Shown: positions 1 through 9,305, counted from the stretch's first letter. The stretch is DNA of 64,000 nt from Arcticimaribacter sp965277835 (GCA_965277835.1 OZ255841.1:372001-436000), one strand, 5' to 3'. Notes: a model not told the origin generated them from the letters alone. Numbers and translations are program-made.

Positions 1-1
1 A

Positions 2-640
2 TTAACGCCAGACCCATGGACAGATATAACAAGCAAATATCCTGTTGGGTCTAAACATTCGGGTATTGTAAGAAACTTTACCAATTTTGGTGTTTTCATT
101 GAATTAGAAGAAGGGATAGATGGATTGGCTTATATCTCAGATTTGTCATGGACTAAGAAAGTTAAGCATCCGTCAGAAATTTTGACAGTAGGAGAAACAA
201 TAGACGTTGTTGTACTAGAGTTAGATGTTGAAAGACGTAAATTAAGTTTAGGTCATAAGCAAACAAAGGATAACCCTTGGGATGTTTATGAAAAAGAATT
301 TGCAGTAGACACAATACATAAAGTTAAATTAACAGAAATTGTAGATAAGGGAGCAACCATTAAATTTAACGATGATGTTATTGCTTTTGTTCCTTCGCGT
401 CATCTCGAAAAAGAAGATGGAAGTAAAGTTGGACTTGGTGAAGAAGCTGAATTTAAGGTTATTGAGTTTGGTAAAGAATCTAAACGTGTTGTTGCGTCTC
501 ATATGGCTATCTTTAAAGAAGAAGAGCGTAGAAACTTTAAATCCAAATCTATGGATAAGGCTTCGAATGAACCTGAAAAATCAACATTAGGTGATTTAGA
601 TGCTTTGGCAGATTTGAAACAAAAAATGGAAGGGAAATAA
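2..640 (+). CDS. rpsA: 30S ribosomal protein S1, 3' part only
   Basis: Open reading frame 2 enters from the left edge, so the start codon and the first S1 domains are outside the window. The visible part has S1-type OB-fold repeats: a KHSGIVRNFTNFGVFIEL stretch leading to EGIDGLAYISDLSW is the textbook S1 pattern, and a second, more diverged one follows around KVKLTEIVDKGATIKF with VPSRHLE. S1 binds mRNA at the small ribosomal subunit and matters especially in Bacteroidota, which rarely use Shine-Dalgarno pairing. The C-terminal tail is charged and probably flexible. A strong terminator follows directly, so this gene ends its own transcription unit. Confidence 0.93.
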   Translation, partial: LTPDPWTDITSKYPVGSKHSGIVRNFTNFGVFIELEEGIDGLAYISDLSWTKKVKHPSEILTVGETIDVVVLELDVERRKLSLGHKQTKDNPWDVYEKEFAVDTIHKVKLTEIVDKGATIKFNDDVIAFVPSRHLEKEDGSKVGLGEEAEFKVIEFGKESKRVVASHMAIFKEEERRNFKSKSMDKASNEPEKSTLGDLDALADLKQKMEGK

Positions 641-661
641 TTTTTTTCCAACTTAAATTTT

Positions 662-688
662 AACCCCTTTCTAATTAAGGGGTTTTTT
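662..688 (+). terminator. Intrinsic terminator after rpsA
   Basis: An 8-bp stem, AACCCCTT pairing with AAGGGGTT, with a 7-nt loop is followed by a run of T. It lies 22 bp after the rpsA stop and separates rpsA from the pyrR run. Confidence 0.85.
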
Positions 689-724
689 ATAGGATTAAAT
701 TAAAGATTGACTAGATAAAATATA

Positions 725-732
725 TATTTTTG
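725..732 (+). promoter_or_regulatory. -7 element TAnnTTTG upstream of pyrR
   Basis: TATTTTTG matches the Bacteroidota sigma-A -7 consensus TAnnTTTG and lies 16 bp before the pyrR ATG. A TTG at 707-709 could be the -33 part, although the 15-bp spacing is short. The leader it predicts is too short to hold a PyrR-type attenuator. Confidence 0.55.
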
Positions 733-748
733 TAGCACAAAGCGAAAT

Positions 749-1294
749 ATGTCTCAGAAGCTACTTCTTAATGCGCATCAGATGGACATCCTATTGCATC
801 GCCTTGCGTGTCAGTTGATAGAAGATCATCTTGATTTTTCTGAAACAGTTCTTATTGGATTGCAACCCAGAGGTTTTTTTGTCCTTAATCGATTAATTGA
901 TTTGTTGCAAACAAAATATAATATAGATGCAATAGTTAGCGGTAAGCTAGATACTACTTTTTTTAGAGATGATTTTAGAAGAAGTAGTAGACCTCATGAA
1001 GCCAAGACTACCCAAATGAACGTTCAGGTTGAAGATAAAGCTATTGTATTGATAGACGATGTTTTATATACTGGAAGGAGCATACGCGCGGCTTTAACAG
1101 CTATTGAGTCATATGGGCGACCTAGTAAAATACAATTATTAACATTTATCGATAGACGATTTAAAAGGCATTTGCCTATACAACCTGATTATGTAGGTAG
1201 GCAAATAGATTCATTACAAAACGATAAAGTAAAAGTTAACTGGAAAGAGGCAGCAGAGGAAGATGCCGTTTATTTGATTAAAGAAACCTTATGA
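749..1294 (+). CDS. pyrR: Bifunctional pyr operon regulator / uracil phosphoribosyltransferase PyrR
   Basis: A 181-residue protein of the type I phosphoribosyltransferase fold. The PRPP-binding loop VLIDDVLYTGRS sits at about residues 100-111, and the start MSQKLLLN with HRLACQLIE follows family members closely. In Gram-positives PyrR binds pyr mRNA and attenuates transcription in response to UMP, and it also makes UMP from uracil and PRPP. No attenuator-like hairpin is visible between the promoter and the start here, so the enzymatic role or regulation elsewhere may dominate (inference). It overlaps pyrB by 4 bp (ATGA), implying translational coupling. Confidence 0.93.
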   Translation: MSQKLLLNAHQMDILLHRLACQLIEDHLDFSETVLIGLQPRGFFVLNRLIDLLQTKYNIDAIVSGKLDTTFFRDDFRRSSRPHEAKTTQMNVQVEDKAIVLIDDVLYTGRSIRAALTAIESYGRPSKIQLLTFIDRRFKRHLPIQPDYVGRQIDSLQNDKVKVNWKEAAEEDAVYLIKETL

Positions 1295-2238
1295 GTCAAT
1301 TAAGTGTGAATCATTTGCTGGGAATTAAATATCTAAAGGAAGATGACCTTCATTTAATTTTTGAAACAGCAAGCCACTTTAAAGAAGTGATTAATCGAAA
1401 AATTAAAAAAGTACCAACACTTAGAGATATTACGATAGCTAATCTTTTTTTTGAGAATAGTACTAGAACTAAGATTTCGTTTGAATTAGCCGAAAAACGG
1501 TTGAGTGCTGATATTATAAACTTTTCTGCATCTCAATCATCTCTTAAAAAAGGAGAAACCTTAATCGATACGGTAAATAATATTTTGGCAATGAAGGTTG
1601 ATATGTTGGTTATGCGTCACCCTAGTTCTGGTGCAGCGTCTTTTCTTTCAAAGCACGTAGATTCTTGCATTATTAATGCAGGAGACGGAACCCACGAACA
1701 CCCAACACAAGCTCTTTTAGATACATTTTCTATTCGAGAAAAATTTGGTGAAGTTGAAGGAAAAAGAGTAATAATAGTAGGAGATATTTTACATTCGAGG
1801 GTGGCTTTATCAAATATCTTTGCTCTTAAAATGTTAGGCGCAGAGGTTAAATTATGCGGACCAAAAAGCTTAATCCCTAAGCATATAGAATCTTTGGGGG
1901 TAGAGGTAGAGTTAGACTTTGAAAAAGCGTTGAAATGGTGCGATGTAGCTAATATGTTACGTGTTCAAAACGAACGTATGGACCAGAATTATTTTCCCTC
2001 TATAAGAGAATACACACAATTATATGGTTTAACTAATCCTCTTTTAAAGAGTATAGATAGAGAAATAGTAATACTGCACCCAGGACCAATTAATCGTGGT
2101 GTAGAAATAAGTTCTGAAGTTGCTGACTCTGAAAACGCTATAATTTTAGATCAAGTTGAGAATGGAGTAGCCATTCGAATGGCAGTTATTTACCTTTTAG
2201 CTTCAAAAATAATGTTACCATCCTATGATGCCAACTAA
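1291..2238 (+). CDS. pyrB: Aspartate carbamoyltransferase catalytic subunit
   Basis: A 315-residue protein, the usual length for the catalytic chain. It condenses carbamoyl phosphate with L-aspartate in the second step of pyrimidine synthesis. The carbamoyl-phosphate motif STRTKISFE is at about residues 57-65 and HPTQALLD at about 137-144; HPGPINRGVE near residue 265 closes the aspartate site. No pyrI regulatory chain gene follows. The 4-bp overlap with pyrR places both under the same promoter. Confidence 0.96.
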   Translation: MSQLSVNHLLGIKYLKEDDLHLIFETASHFKEVINRKIKKVPTLRDITIANLFFENSTRTKISFELAEKRLSADIINFSASQSSLKKGETLIDTVNNILAMKVDMLVMRHPSSGAASFLSKHVDSCIINAGDGTHEHPTQALLDTFSIREKFGEVEGKRVIIVGDILHSRVALSNIFALKMLGAEVKLCGPKSLIPKHIESLGVEVELDFEKALKWCDVANMLRVQNERMDQNYFPSIREYTQLYGLTNPLLKSIDREIVILHPGPINRGVEISSEVADSENAIILDQVENGVAIRMAVIYLLASKIMLPSYDAN

Positions 2239-2554
2239 TGAAGAAGATATAGTTATACTTGAAATTAGTGTTGAGAGTTTAAAAGACACAAAAACAACCT
2301 GTGCTAAATATAAAACTAAAGCACAAGGACATAATATTATTCTTAATACTCCAAAAGAGTTTTTTTTAGATGACTATAAAGATGCTCTAAACACAATATA
2401 TTCTAATTTATCAGAAGACAATTATAGCCTTGTTATAGTTGCTTTACCTGAGCAATATAATGAAATACCTTCGCTTTGGGATGTTGTGCCTACAATTCAA
2501 GAAGCACATGATTTTATAGGGTTTGAACAGATTCAACGGGATTTAGAATTTTAA
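2225..2554 (+). CDS. Conserved small protein encoded next to ribonuclease Z
   Basis: A 109-residue soluble protein with no signal peptide or membrane segment. Its C-terminus, VPTIQEAHDFIGFEQIQRDL, resembles a family that sits directly upstream of rnz in many flavobacteria (often VPTLQEAHD...IERDLGF) and is sometimes misnamed ribonuclease Z. The alternation of strands and helices would fit a small STAS-like fold, but this is inference and no function is established. It overlaps the end of pyrB by 14 bp and ends 3 bp before rnz. A second ATG follows immediately and could be the true start. Confidence 0.8.
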   Translation: MMPTNEEDIVILEISVESLKDTKTTCAKYKTKAQGHNIILNTPKEFFLDDYKDALNTIYSNLSEDNYSLVIVALPEQYNEIPSLWDVVPTIQEAHDFIGFEQIQRDLEF

Positions 2555-2557
2555 TCA

Positions 2558-3463
2558 ATGAATTTAACTATCTTAGGTTGTCATGCAGCAACGCCTCGTA
2601 ATAACAATTATACAACAGCTCAATTATTAGAAATTAAGGGGCATTTAATTTTAATTGACTGTGGCGAAGGAACTCAGATGCAACTACGAAAACTTGGCAT
2701 TAAATTTTCTAGGATACAGCATATTTTTATATCTCATTTACATGGAGATCATTTTTATGGATTAATAGGGCTAATAAGCACATTTCGTTTATTGGGGAGA
2801 GAAGCAGAACTTCATATTTATGGACCTAAAGGGATTAAAGAAATAATAACACTACAGCTTAAACTTGCAAAATCTTGGACAGATTATCCGCTTTGTTTCC
2901 ACGAGTTAGAAAGTTTAGAATCTACTTTGATTTTTGAAAACGAAAAGCTAAAAGTTTCAACTATTCCGTTAGACCACAGGGTATATACTAATGGATATCT
3001 TTTTGAAGAGAAAACAGGTTTAAGGAAAATTAACACAAGTGCAGCTAAATTGCATGGTGTTGAATCTTGTGATATGCAAAACTTAAAAGAAGGAAAGGAT
3101 TATATTAATCCAAAAGGAGAGGTAATACCTAATATAGATTTGACTTTAGAACCAGACCCTGTTAAATCCTACGCATTTTGTAGCGATACCGCTTATAAAG
3201 AAGATATAGTTCCAATAATAGAAGGCGTTACAGTGTTATATCACGAGTCTACTTTTTTGAAAAATTATAGTCATTTAGCAGAAAAAACAAAGCATAGTAC
3301 AGCTGGGCAAGCTGCTAAAATTGCTGCTATGGCTAATGTGGATAGATTGATTTTAGGGCATTACTCATCCCGCTACAAAGATTTAGATGCTTTTTTAGAT
3401 GAAGCCAAAGAATTTTATTCTAATGTACATTTAGCAGAAGATGGTAAGTGTTTTGAAATTTAA
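2558..3463 (+). CDS. rnz: Ribonuclease Z (tRNase Z)
   Basis: A 301-residue metallo-beta-lactamase-fold endonuclease of the short type. It removes the 3' trailer of tRNA precursors. The zinc motif SHLHGDH is at residues 59-65, CGEGTQMQLRK follows the family near residue 35, and LILGHYSSRY near residue 269 supplies the later histidine. It lies in the pyr-ppk run, 3 bp after the small protein gene. Bacteroidota commonly process tRNA ends lacking encoded CCA, which makes RNase Z important. Confidence 0.95.
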   Translation: MNLTILGCHAATPRNNNYTTAQLLEIKGHLILIDCGEGTQMQLRKLGIKFSRIQHIFISHLHGDHFYGLIGLISTFRLLGREAELHIYGPKGIKEIITLQLKLAKSWTDYPLCFHELESLESTLIFENEKLKVSTIPLDHRVYTNGYLFEEKTGLRKINTSAAKLHGVESCDMQNLKEGKDYINPKGEVIPNIDLTLEPDPVKSYAFCSDTAYKEDIVPIIEGVTVLYHESTFLKNYSHLAEKTKHSTAGQAAKIAAMANVDRLILGHYSSRYKDLDAFLDEAKEFYSNVHLAEDGKCFEI

Positions 3464-3501
3464 TATTTCATTTTCATTTTGAGTTATTGTAACTTGCAGT
3501 T

Positions 3502-4149
3502 ATGAAAAAAGATGTTAGTAGTTTTCGAAAATCTTATGAAAAAGGAACGCTTGATGATGACAAAAAAACGATGTGTCCTTTGGAACTATTTCGAGATTGG
3601 TTCGATGAAGCAATTGCTCACCCAGAGATAGAAGAGGCTAATACAATGAGCCTTGCTACACTTGGGTTAGATGGTTTCCCGAAAGCTAGAATCGTTTTGT
3701 TGAAAGAATTTAGTGAAGCAGGATTTGTTTTTTATACTAACTATACGAGCCAAAAGGGAAAAGCAATAGAGAATCATAATAAAGTTGGACTAACATTTTT
3801 TTGGACAGCAATGGAACGACAAGTATTGATTAAAGGCGAAGCTCAAAAAATTTCTGAAGAAGATTCGGACAATTATTTTTATTCGCGCCCAAAAGGCAGT
3901 CAAATTGCAGCGATACTTTCTCCTCAAAGTAAACCCATTGATAATAGGCATTTTTTAGAAAATCGTTTTATAGAATTAGAACAGGAATATAAAAAAGAAT
4001 CGGTTAAAAGACCTAAACATTGGGGAGGGTACTTAGTTAAACCATTTTCAATTGAGTTTTGGCAAGGGAGGTCAAACCGACTTCATGATAGAATAGAATA
4101 TATTTTTCAAAACGATGGTACTTGGAACGGAGTACGTTTGGCACCTTAA
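3502..4149 (+). CDS. pdxH: Pyridoxamine 5'-phosphate oxidase
   Basis: A 215-residue FMN-dependent oxidase that converts pyridoxine or pyridoxamine 5'-phosphate to PLP. Family marks are the FMN region SLATLGLDGFPKARIVLLK (about residues 50-68), YTNYTSQKGKAI, the dimer and FMN region FFWTAMERQVLIKG, YFYSRPKGSQI, and the C-terminus SIEFWQGRSNRLHDRI, all strongly conserved. The next gene, ppk1, starts 20 bp on, so it is probably co-transcribed. Confidence 0.96.
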   Translation: MKKDVSSFRKSYEKGTLDDDKKTMCPLELFRDWFDEAIAHPEIEEANTMSLATLGLDGFPKARIVLLKEFSEAGFVFYTNYTSQKGKAIENHNKVGLTFFWTAMERQVLIKGEAQKISEEDSDNYFYSRPKGSQIAAILSPQSKPIDNRHFLENRFIELEQEYKKESVKRPKHWGGYLVKPFSIEFWQGRSNRLHDRIEYIFQNDGTWNGVRLAP

Positions 4150-4169
4150 TTTAGAATTCTATAAAAGCT

Positions 4170-6233
4170 ATGGAAAAGAAACAAAGAAATTTACACGTTA
4201 ACAGAGATATAAGCTGGCTAGATTTTAATGCACGTGTATTACAAGAGGCTGCAGATAGAACAGTACCCTTAATAGAAAGATTACGGTTTTTAGGTATTTT
4301 CTCCAATAACCTTGATGAATTTTTTCAAGTTCGCTTTGCTACGGTCAAACGCATTACTCAATCTCCTTTAACAGGAAAGAAAGCTTTTGGAGGGGTTACG
4401 GCAAGCGAACTATTAGAGAAGATGACAAAAGTAGTTATAGAATTGCAACGTAAAAGCCAAGCTGTTTTTAATGATATTGAGAAACAGTTAGCCAAAGAGA
4501 ATATCATTTTCTTAAACGAAAAGCAAGTAAGCCCAGAGCAAGAAGACTTTTTAAATAATTATTTTATACAAAAAGTGGCTCCTGCATTAATGACTATAAT
4601 ATTGCAAGATGATATACAAGACCTGAGCGGTAATAAGGCTTTTTTAGTTGTTACTATTATAAGAAAAGAGCAAGGAGAGGACAAGCCCTTATATGCTTTG
4701 ATAGAGTTAGATGCACAATTAGAACGTTTTGTTGTGCTCCCAAAAGAAGGGGATAAACAATATGTAATGTTTCTTGATGACTTGATACGATATAATTTCC
4801 ATCTTATTTTTAGTATGTTTAAATATAAGTCTATAGAGGCTCATATGGTTAAAGTTACTAGAGATGCAGCAGAACTTGATTTAGAAGAGGATGTAGGGAA
4901 AAGTTATATACAAAAAATAATGAATAGCGTTAAAGATAGACTAATAGGAGATCCAGTTCGGTTAGTTTATGATAAAACTATTTCGAAGAGAACTTTAGAT
5001 TTTGTCATGAAAAAATTAGGAGTTTTATCAACAGACAGTTTAATCCCTAGTGGGCGCTATCATAATCGACGCGATTACATGAAATTTCCTAGTTTGGGTA
5101 GAAAAGATTTAATGTATCCGTTAGTACGTCCTTTACCTATAAAAGGCTTACGATTAGATGCTAATATTATGGAAGTAATTTCAAAGAAAGACTTTCTATT
5201 ATATACGCCTTATCAAAATTTCGCGTATGTAATTAAGTTTTTACGCGAAGCAGCATTAGACCCCAAAGTGAGAACAATTAAAATAACACTTTACCGACTA
5301 TCTTCAGATTCACAAGTAATAAGCTCATTAATTAATGCAGCTAAAAATGGTAAAGATGTAACAGTTCAAATTGAGCTTCAGGCACGTTTTGATGAAAGTA
5401 ACAATGTTATTTTTGCAGAGCGGTTAGAAGAAGCAGGTGTACATTTAATTTTTGGAGTTCCTGGTTTAAAAGTTCATACAAAAATATGTTTGGTTGAACG
5501 TGAAGAGGATAATAAGCTAAAGCGTTATGGTTTTATTAGCACAGGAAACTTTAATGAAAGTACTGCTAAAGTTTATACTGATTATACTTTGTTCACAACA
5601 CATCAAAAAATATTAAAAGATGTTTCAAAAGTATTTGATTTTTTTGAAGTCAATTATAAGATAAAAAAATATAAACACCTTATCGTTTCCCCTCATTACA
5701 CTAAAAACACTATATACAAGCTTATTGACGATGAAATTGATAATGCAAAGCAAGGTAAGAAGGCTAAAATTAAATTGAAACTTAATAATATAAGTAATAA
5801 TGAGGTTATTGCTAAGTTATATGAAGCAAGCCAAGCAGGAGTAAAGATTCAAATGCTAGTACGTGGTATTTGTTGTTTAGTACCTGGTGTTGAAGGAGTA
5901 AGTGATAATATTAAAGTTAAAAGTGTAGTAGATAAATATTTGGAACACCCACGTGTGTATATTTTTGAAAATAGTGGGTTCCCAAAAATATATATCTCTT
6001 CTGCCGATTTTATGACAAGAAATATTGAGAATAGGGTAGAAGTAGCTTGCCCAATATATGATGAGAGTTTGCAAAAGCAAATTTTAGATACATTTAAAAT
6101 TAGTTGGAAGGATAATGTAAAAGCTAGAATTATTAATGGTAAAGTTAAAAACTCTTTTGTTCAAACAAAGAGACACCTATTTCGTTCGCAATGGGAAATA
6201 TATAATTACTTTAAAGAGCGTTTAGAAGAATGA
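4170..6233 (+). CDS. ppk1: Polyphosphate kinase 1
   Basis: A 687-residue PPK1, which reversibly transfers the terminal phosphate of ATP onto polyphosphate. The N-terminus RDISWLDFNARVLQEA is typical. The phosphorylated histidine is in KVHTKICLVER (His 436) and the second active-site histidine in EHPRVYIFENSG (His 593), matching the E. coli positions almost exactly. All four domains appear complete. It overlaps ppx by 4 bp, so synthesis and degradation of polyphosphate are encoded in one unit. Confidence 0.96.
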   Translation: MEKKQRNLHVNRDISWLDFNARVLQEAADRTVPLIERLRFLGIFSNNLDEFFQVRFATVKRITQSPLTGKKAFGGVTASELLEKMTKVVIELQRKSQAVFNDIEKQLAKENIIFLNEKQVSPEQEDFLNNYFIQKVAPALMTIILQDDIQDLSGNKAFLVVTIIRKEQGEDKPLYALIELDAQLERFVVLPKEGDKQYVMFLDDLIRYNFHLIFSMFKYKSIEAHMVKVTRDAAELDLEEDVGKSYIQKIMNSVKDRLIGDPVRLVYDKTISKRTLDFVMKKLGVLSTDSLIPSGRYHNRRDYMKFPSLGRKDLMYPLVRPLPIKGLRLDANIMEVISKKDFLLYTPYQNFAYVIKFLREAALDPKVRTIKITLYRLSSDSQVISSLINAAKNGKDVTVQIELQARFDESNNVIFAERLEEAGVHLIFGVPGLKVHTKICLVEREEDNKLKRYGFISTGNFNESTAKVYTDYTLFTTHQKILKDVSKVFDFFEVNYKIKKYKHLIVSPHYTKNTIYKLIDDEIDNAKQGKKAKIKLKLNNISNNEVIAKLYEASQAGVKIQMLVRGICCLVPGVEGVSDNIKVKSVVDKYLEHPRVYIFENSGFPKIYISSADFMTRNIENRVEVACPIYDESLQKQILDTFKISWKDNVKARIINGKVKNSFVQTKRHLFRSQWEIYNYFKERLEE

Positions 6234-7120
6234 AAGTAGTAAAACTTGGGGCTATTGATATAGGCTCAAATGCAATTCGTCTTTTAATATCTAATGTGAT
6301 TAAAAGAGAAGGGAAACACGCTGTTTTTATGAAAAGCGAGATGGTGCGTGTACCAATTAGATTAGGTCAGGATTCTTTTACTGTAGGTGAAATTTCAGAA
6401 AGCAATTGTAAGCGTATTGTTAAGGCAATGAAGGCGTTTAAATTAATTATGGAAGTTTATGAGGTAAAAGATTATATGGTATGTGCGACATCAGCTTTTA
6501 GAGAGTCAAATAATGTAGAGGAAATAGTTTCTTTAGTTAAAAAAGAAGCAGGTATTAATATTGAAGTTATTGATGGAAAAAGAGAAGCTGATATTATTTC
6601 TGAAACTACTGTTTTAGATACTTTTAGTAATGAAAATAATTATTTATATGTTGATGTAGGAGGGGGAAGTACAGAGTTTAGTATACTACAAGGAGGAAAG
6701 AAAACGGTTTCAAAATCTTTTAAAACGGGAACGGTACGAATGATTAACCAAATTGTAAGTAAACAAGTATGGCTTGAAATTGAAAATTGGATACGAGAAC
6801 ATACTGCAGGAATAGAAAATTTGGCTTTATTAGGTTCTGGGGGCAATATTAATAAGATGTTTAAAATATCGAATACTAAGGAGGGAAAACCTTTAACGTT
6901 TATTAAAATAAACAACTTCTATCAAGATTTAAAAGCGTTGAGTTATGAAAGCCGTATTATTAAATATAATTTGAATTTAGATCGTGCAGATGTAATATTA
7001 CCAGCGTTAGAAATATACCTCAAAGCATTAAAATGGAGTGGAACCTTCGAAGTATATGTTCCTGAAATAGGACTCGCTGACGGCATGATTAGAGTTTTAT
7101 ATAAGAAGTACAGTTCTTAG
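6230..7120 (+). CDS. ppx: Exopolyphosphatase (Ppx/GppA family)
   Basis: A 296-residue protein of the ASKHA fold. The phosphate-1 motif AIDIGSNAIRLLI is at about residues 8-20 and YVDVGGGSTEFSI near residue 141 is the second phosphate motif; LLGSGGNINKMF near residue 200 is the adenosine-side glycine motif. It is short compared with the roughly 500-residue E. coli Ppx and lacks the C-terminal HD-like half, which is common in Bacteroidota. It removes terminal phosphate from polyphosphate, or hydrolyses pppGpp. It ends 4 bp before the dnaX stop on the other strand. Confidence 0.9.
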   Translation: MKVVKLGAIDIGSNAIRLLISNVIKREGKHAVFMKSEMVRVPIRLGQDSFTVGEISESNCKRIVKAMKAFKLIMEVYEVKDYMVCATSAFRESNNVEEIVSLVKKEAGINIEVIDGKREADIISETTVLDTFSNENNYLYVDVGGGSTEFSILQGGKKTVSKSFKTGTVRMINQIVSKQVWLEIENWIREHTAGIENLALLGSGGNINKMFKISNTKEGKPLTFIKINNFYQDLKALSYESRIIKYNLNLDRADVILPALEIYLKALKWSGTFEVYVPEIGLADGMIRVLYKKYSS

Positions 7121-7124
7121 TATT

Positions 7125-8849
7125 CTAGATAGATAAATCGAATTTTTCTCGAAGTAAATCAATCGCTGGATTTATTTCTCTCATATGATTATACTTTTCT
7201 TCAGGAGTATAAATAAATTTCTTTTCGATTTGTTCGTCAACTATCACTTCAATAACAAAGTCATGATTTTCTAAACTTTTTCTTAGGTAGGGGATAAATT
7301 CTATAAAATCTTTTTCTAACTCTATTTTGTTTAACCTAGAAGGGACGTTAAAATGTATTGTTTTTTCATTATATAAAATAGGAGTACTAATTTTTAATAA
7401 TGAGGCTATATTATGACTACCATTATCAAATTTTTGTTTTTGATATTTATCCCAAAAATGAATTAGTTTTTCTAAAGTAAAAGTTTTACTAGGAAGATCT
7501 TCTGCTACTTTATTAATAGCTTCTTGTTTTTTATTCCAGTTTTTCCTCTTTTGAATACTAGAAAGTGATAAGCTCGAAATTTGATTTGAATGAACAGATC
7601 CTATTTCTACTGTTGGTTTTTCGTATACTATAGGCTTCTCCTTTGGAATATCTTTTTCTATTTGCTCCGTAGGTAACGCATTTTGGGGCGTTGTTATAGC
7701 AGCAGTTTGTTCCGTTATTGCTACAGTTTCATTTGATTTGGAAGGCGAAAAATTATGTGTAGGGATTAGTTCACCCTTTTTTTTTTCTCCAGCAAAGTGG
7801 AGTGAAGCAATTTGCATTATACAAAGCTCTACATGTAATCGCTTATTATTACTTGCTTTATAATTTAATTCGCAAGTATTAGCTAGGTCAATAGCATCAA
7901 TCAAATAGGCTAGAGCCATTTTTTCTGCTTGGTTTTTATAGCTTTGATGTATACTCTCGCTTATTTCGAGGAGCGGAATTGTTTTTGGGTTTTTGCATAT
8001 TAATAAATTCCTGAAATGTGTCGCTAAACCCGAAATAAATTGATAGCCTTCAATACCTTTTTGTTGAATAGTATCAAATTCAATTAGGCAATTAGGGATG
8101 TCATGTGAAATTAAATAATCTGTAAATTTTAAATAGGTAGATTTATCTAAGATGTTTAAGTTTTCGGCAACTGCAGTTGTAGTTAGGTTTTGGTTACAAA
8201 AACTACTCATACGATCAAAAATAGATAGTGCATCTCGCATGGCACCATCGGCTTTTTCGGCAATCAAATGAAGTGCTTCTTCTTCAAAAGTAATATTTTG
8301 TTTTTTCGCTATTTCTATAAGGCTATTTTGTATGTCTAAAACAGTAATCCGCTTAAATTCAAAAATTTGACAGCGAGACAATATAGTTGGGATTATCTTA
8401 TGCTTTTCTGTAGTTGCTAAAATAAAAATAACATGCTTTGGAGGTTCCTCTAAAGTTTTTAGAAAAGCATTAAATGCTTGTACTGAAAGCATATGTACTT
8501 CATCTATTATATAAACTTTATGAGTTCCCACTTGTGGTGGAATTCGAACTTGATCGTTCAAATTCCGAATATCTTCTACACTATTATTTGACGCCGCATC
8601 TAATTCGAAAATGTTAAAAGAAAAATCTTGTGATTGATCAATCTCTTTAGTGTGACTGTTAATTTGTTTAGCAAGTATTCGTGCACAGGTAGTTTTTCCT
8701 ACTCCTCTAGGACCACAAAATAGTAAAGCTTGAGAAAGCTGACTTTTTTGAATAGCATTTTGTAGCGTTTCTGTAATAGCAGACTGACCAACAACATCTT
8801 TAAATTCTTGTGGACGATATTTTAGAGCAGATACTATAAAGGGCTTCAT
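7125..8849 (-). CDS. dnaX: DNA polymerase III subunit gamma/tau
   Basis: A 574-residue clamp-loader ATPase. Walker A GPRGVGKT is at residues 46-53, ELDAASNNSVEDIRNL follows, then the Walker B region VYIIDEVHMLS and the sensor TILSRCQIFEFKRI. The four-cysteine zinc module normally found between Walker A and ELDAASN is absent: the stretch reads INSHTKEIDQSQDFSFN with no cysteine. The region after residue 360 is low-complexity and likely the tau linker, with a short conserved C-terminal domain. No slippery A-run with a clear frameshift stop was identified. Convergent with ppx. Confidence 0.95.
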   Translation of the reverse strand: MKPFIVSALKYRPQEFKDVVGQSAITETLQNAIQKSQLSQALLFCGPRGVGKTTCARILAKQINSHTKEIDQSQDFSFNIFELDAASNNSVEDIRNLNDQVRIPPQVGTHKVYIIDEVHMLSVQAFNAFLKTLEEPPKHVIFILATTEKHKIIPTILSRCQIFEFKRITVLDIQNSLIEIAKKQNITFEEEALHLIAEKADGAMRDALSIFDRMSSFCNQNLTTTAVAENLNILDKSTYLKFTDYLISHDIPNCLIEFDTIQQKGIEGYQFISGLATHFRNLLICKNPKTIPLLEISESIHQSYKNQAEKMALAYLIDAIDLANTCELNYKASNNKRLHVELCIMQIASLHFAGEKKKGELIPTHNFSPSKSNETVAITEQTAAITTPQNALPTEQIEKDIPKEKPIVYEKPTVEIGSVHSNQISSLSLSSIQKRKNWNKKQEAINKVAEDLPSKTFTLEKLIHFWDKYQKQKFDNGSHNIASLLKISTPILYNEKTIHFNVPSRLNKIELEKDFIEFIPYLRKSLENHDFVIEVIVDEQIEKKFIYTPEEKYNHMREINPAIDLLREKFDLSI

Positions 8850-8999
8850 ATTCTTCGAAAGTAAGAAAAATCATTTAATTAATTTAGTTCAAAATTGAAC
8901 TAAAATATTAGATTTATAGTTAAATGAACTTTATTAGAAATAAAGCTTAGGTATAGATAATATTATATAAAAAAACAGCCTTATTTATTTACAAATAAT

Positions 9000-9007
9000 T
9001 ATTTTAG
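9000..9007 (+). promoter_or_regulatory. Possible -7 element of rnpB
   Basis: TATTTTAG differs from TAnnTTTG at one position and would place the transcript start near 9012, exactly where the P1 stem of RNase P RNA begins. The 150 bp between here and dnaX holds nothing else recognisable. Confidence 0.4.
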
Positions 9008-9011
9008 CAAT

Positions 9012-9305
9012 AGCAGGTCTCTTATCGCTGTTCGCCTAAAAAGCGAAGAGAGGAAAGTCCGGACACCAAAGAGCAGCATAGCGGGTAACACCCGTCATTC
9101 GCAATACGAATAGGACTAGTGCAACAGAAAGGATGTACAGGTAATGCTGTAGTGAAATCAGGTAAACTCTATGCGGTGCAACGCTAAGTAAATTTACGTT
9201 TGAGAACGGCTCGTTTGATGTAAAAGGGTAAGCGGTTTGAGCTTTTGAGTAATCAAAAGCCTAGATAAATGATAAGACTAGACAGAATCCGGCTTATGAC
9301 CTGCT
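9012..9305 (+). ncRNA. rnpB: RNase P RNA (bacterial type A)
   Basis: The RNA is recognised by its conserved cores: GAGAGGAAAGTCCGGACACC near 9047-9066 (CR I), the AACAGAAAG block near 9123, GGTAAACTC near 9162, and ACAGAATCCGGCTTAT near 9282-9297 (CR V). The P1 helix closes the molecule: AGCAGGTC at 9012-9019 pairs perfectly with GACCTGCT at 9298-9305. It is the catalytic subunit that cuts 5' leaders from tRNA precursors. Its last 28 bases overlap the 3' end of rsmD on the opposite strand. Confidence 0.96.

Noticed and set aside
660..748. PyrR-type attenuator or riboswitch upstream of pyrR
   Set aside because: The only hairpin is the rpsA terminator, which lies before the predicted promoter; the leader after the promoter is about 10 bases.
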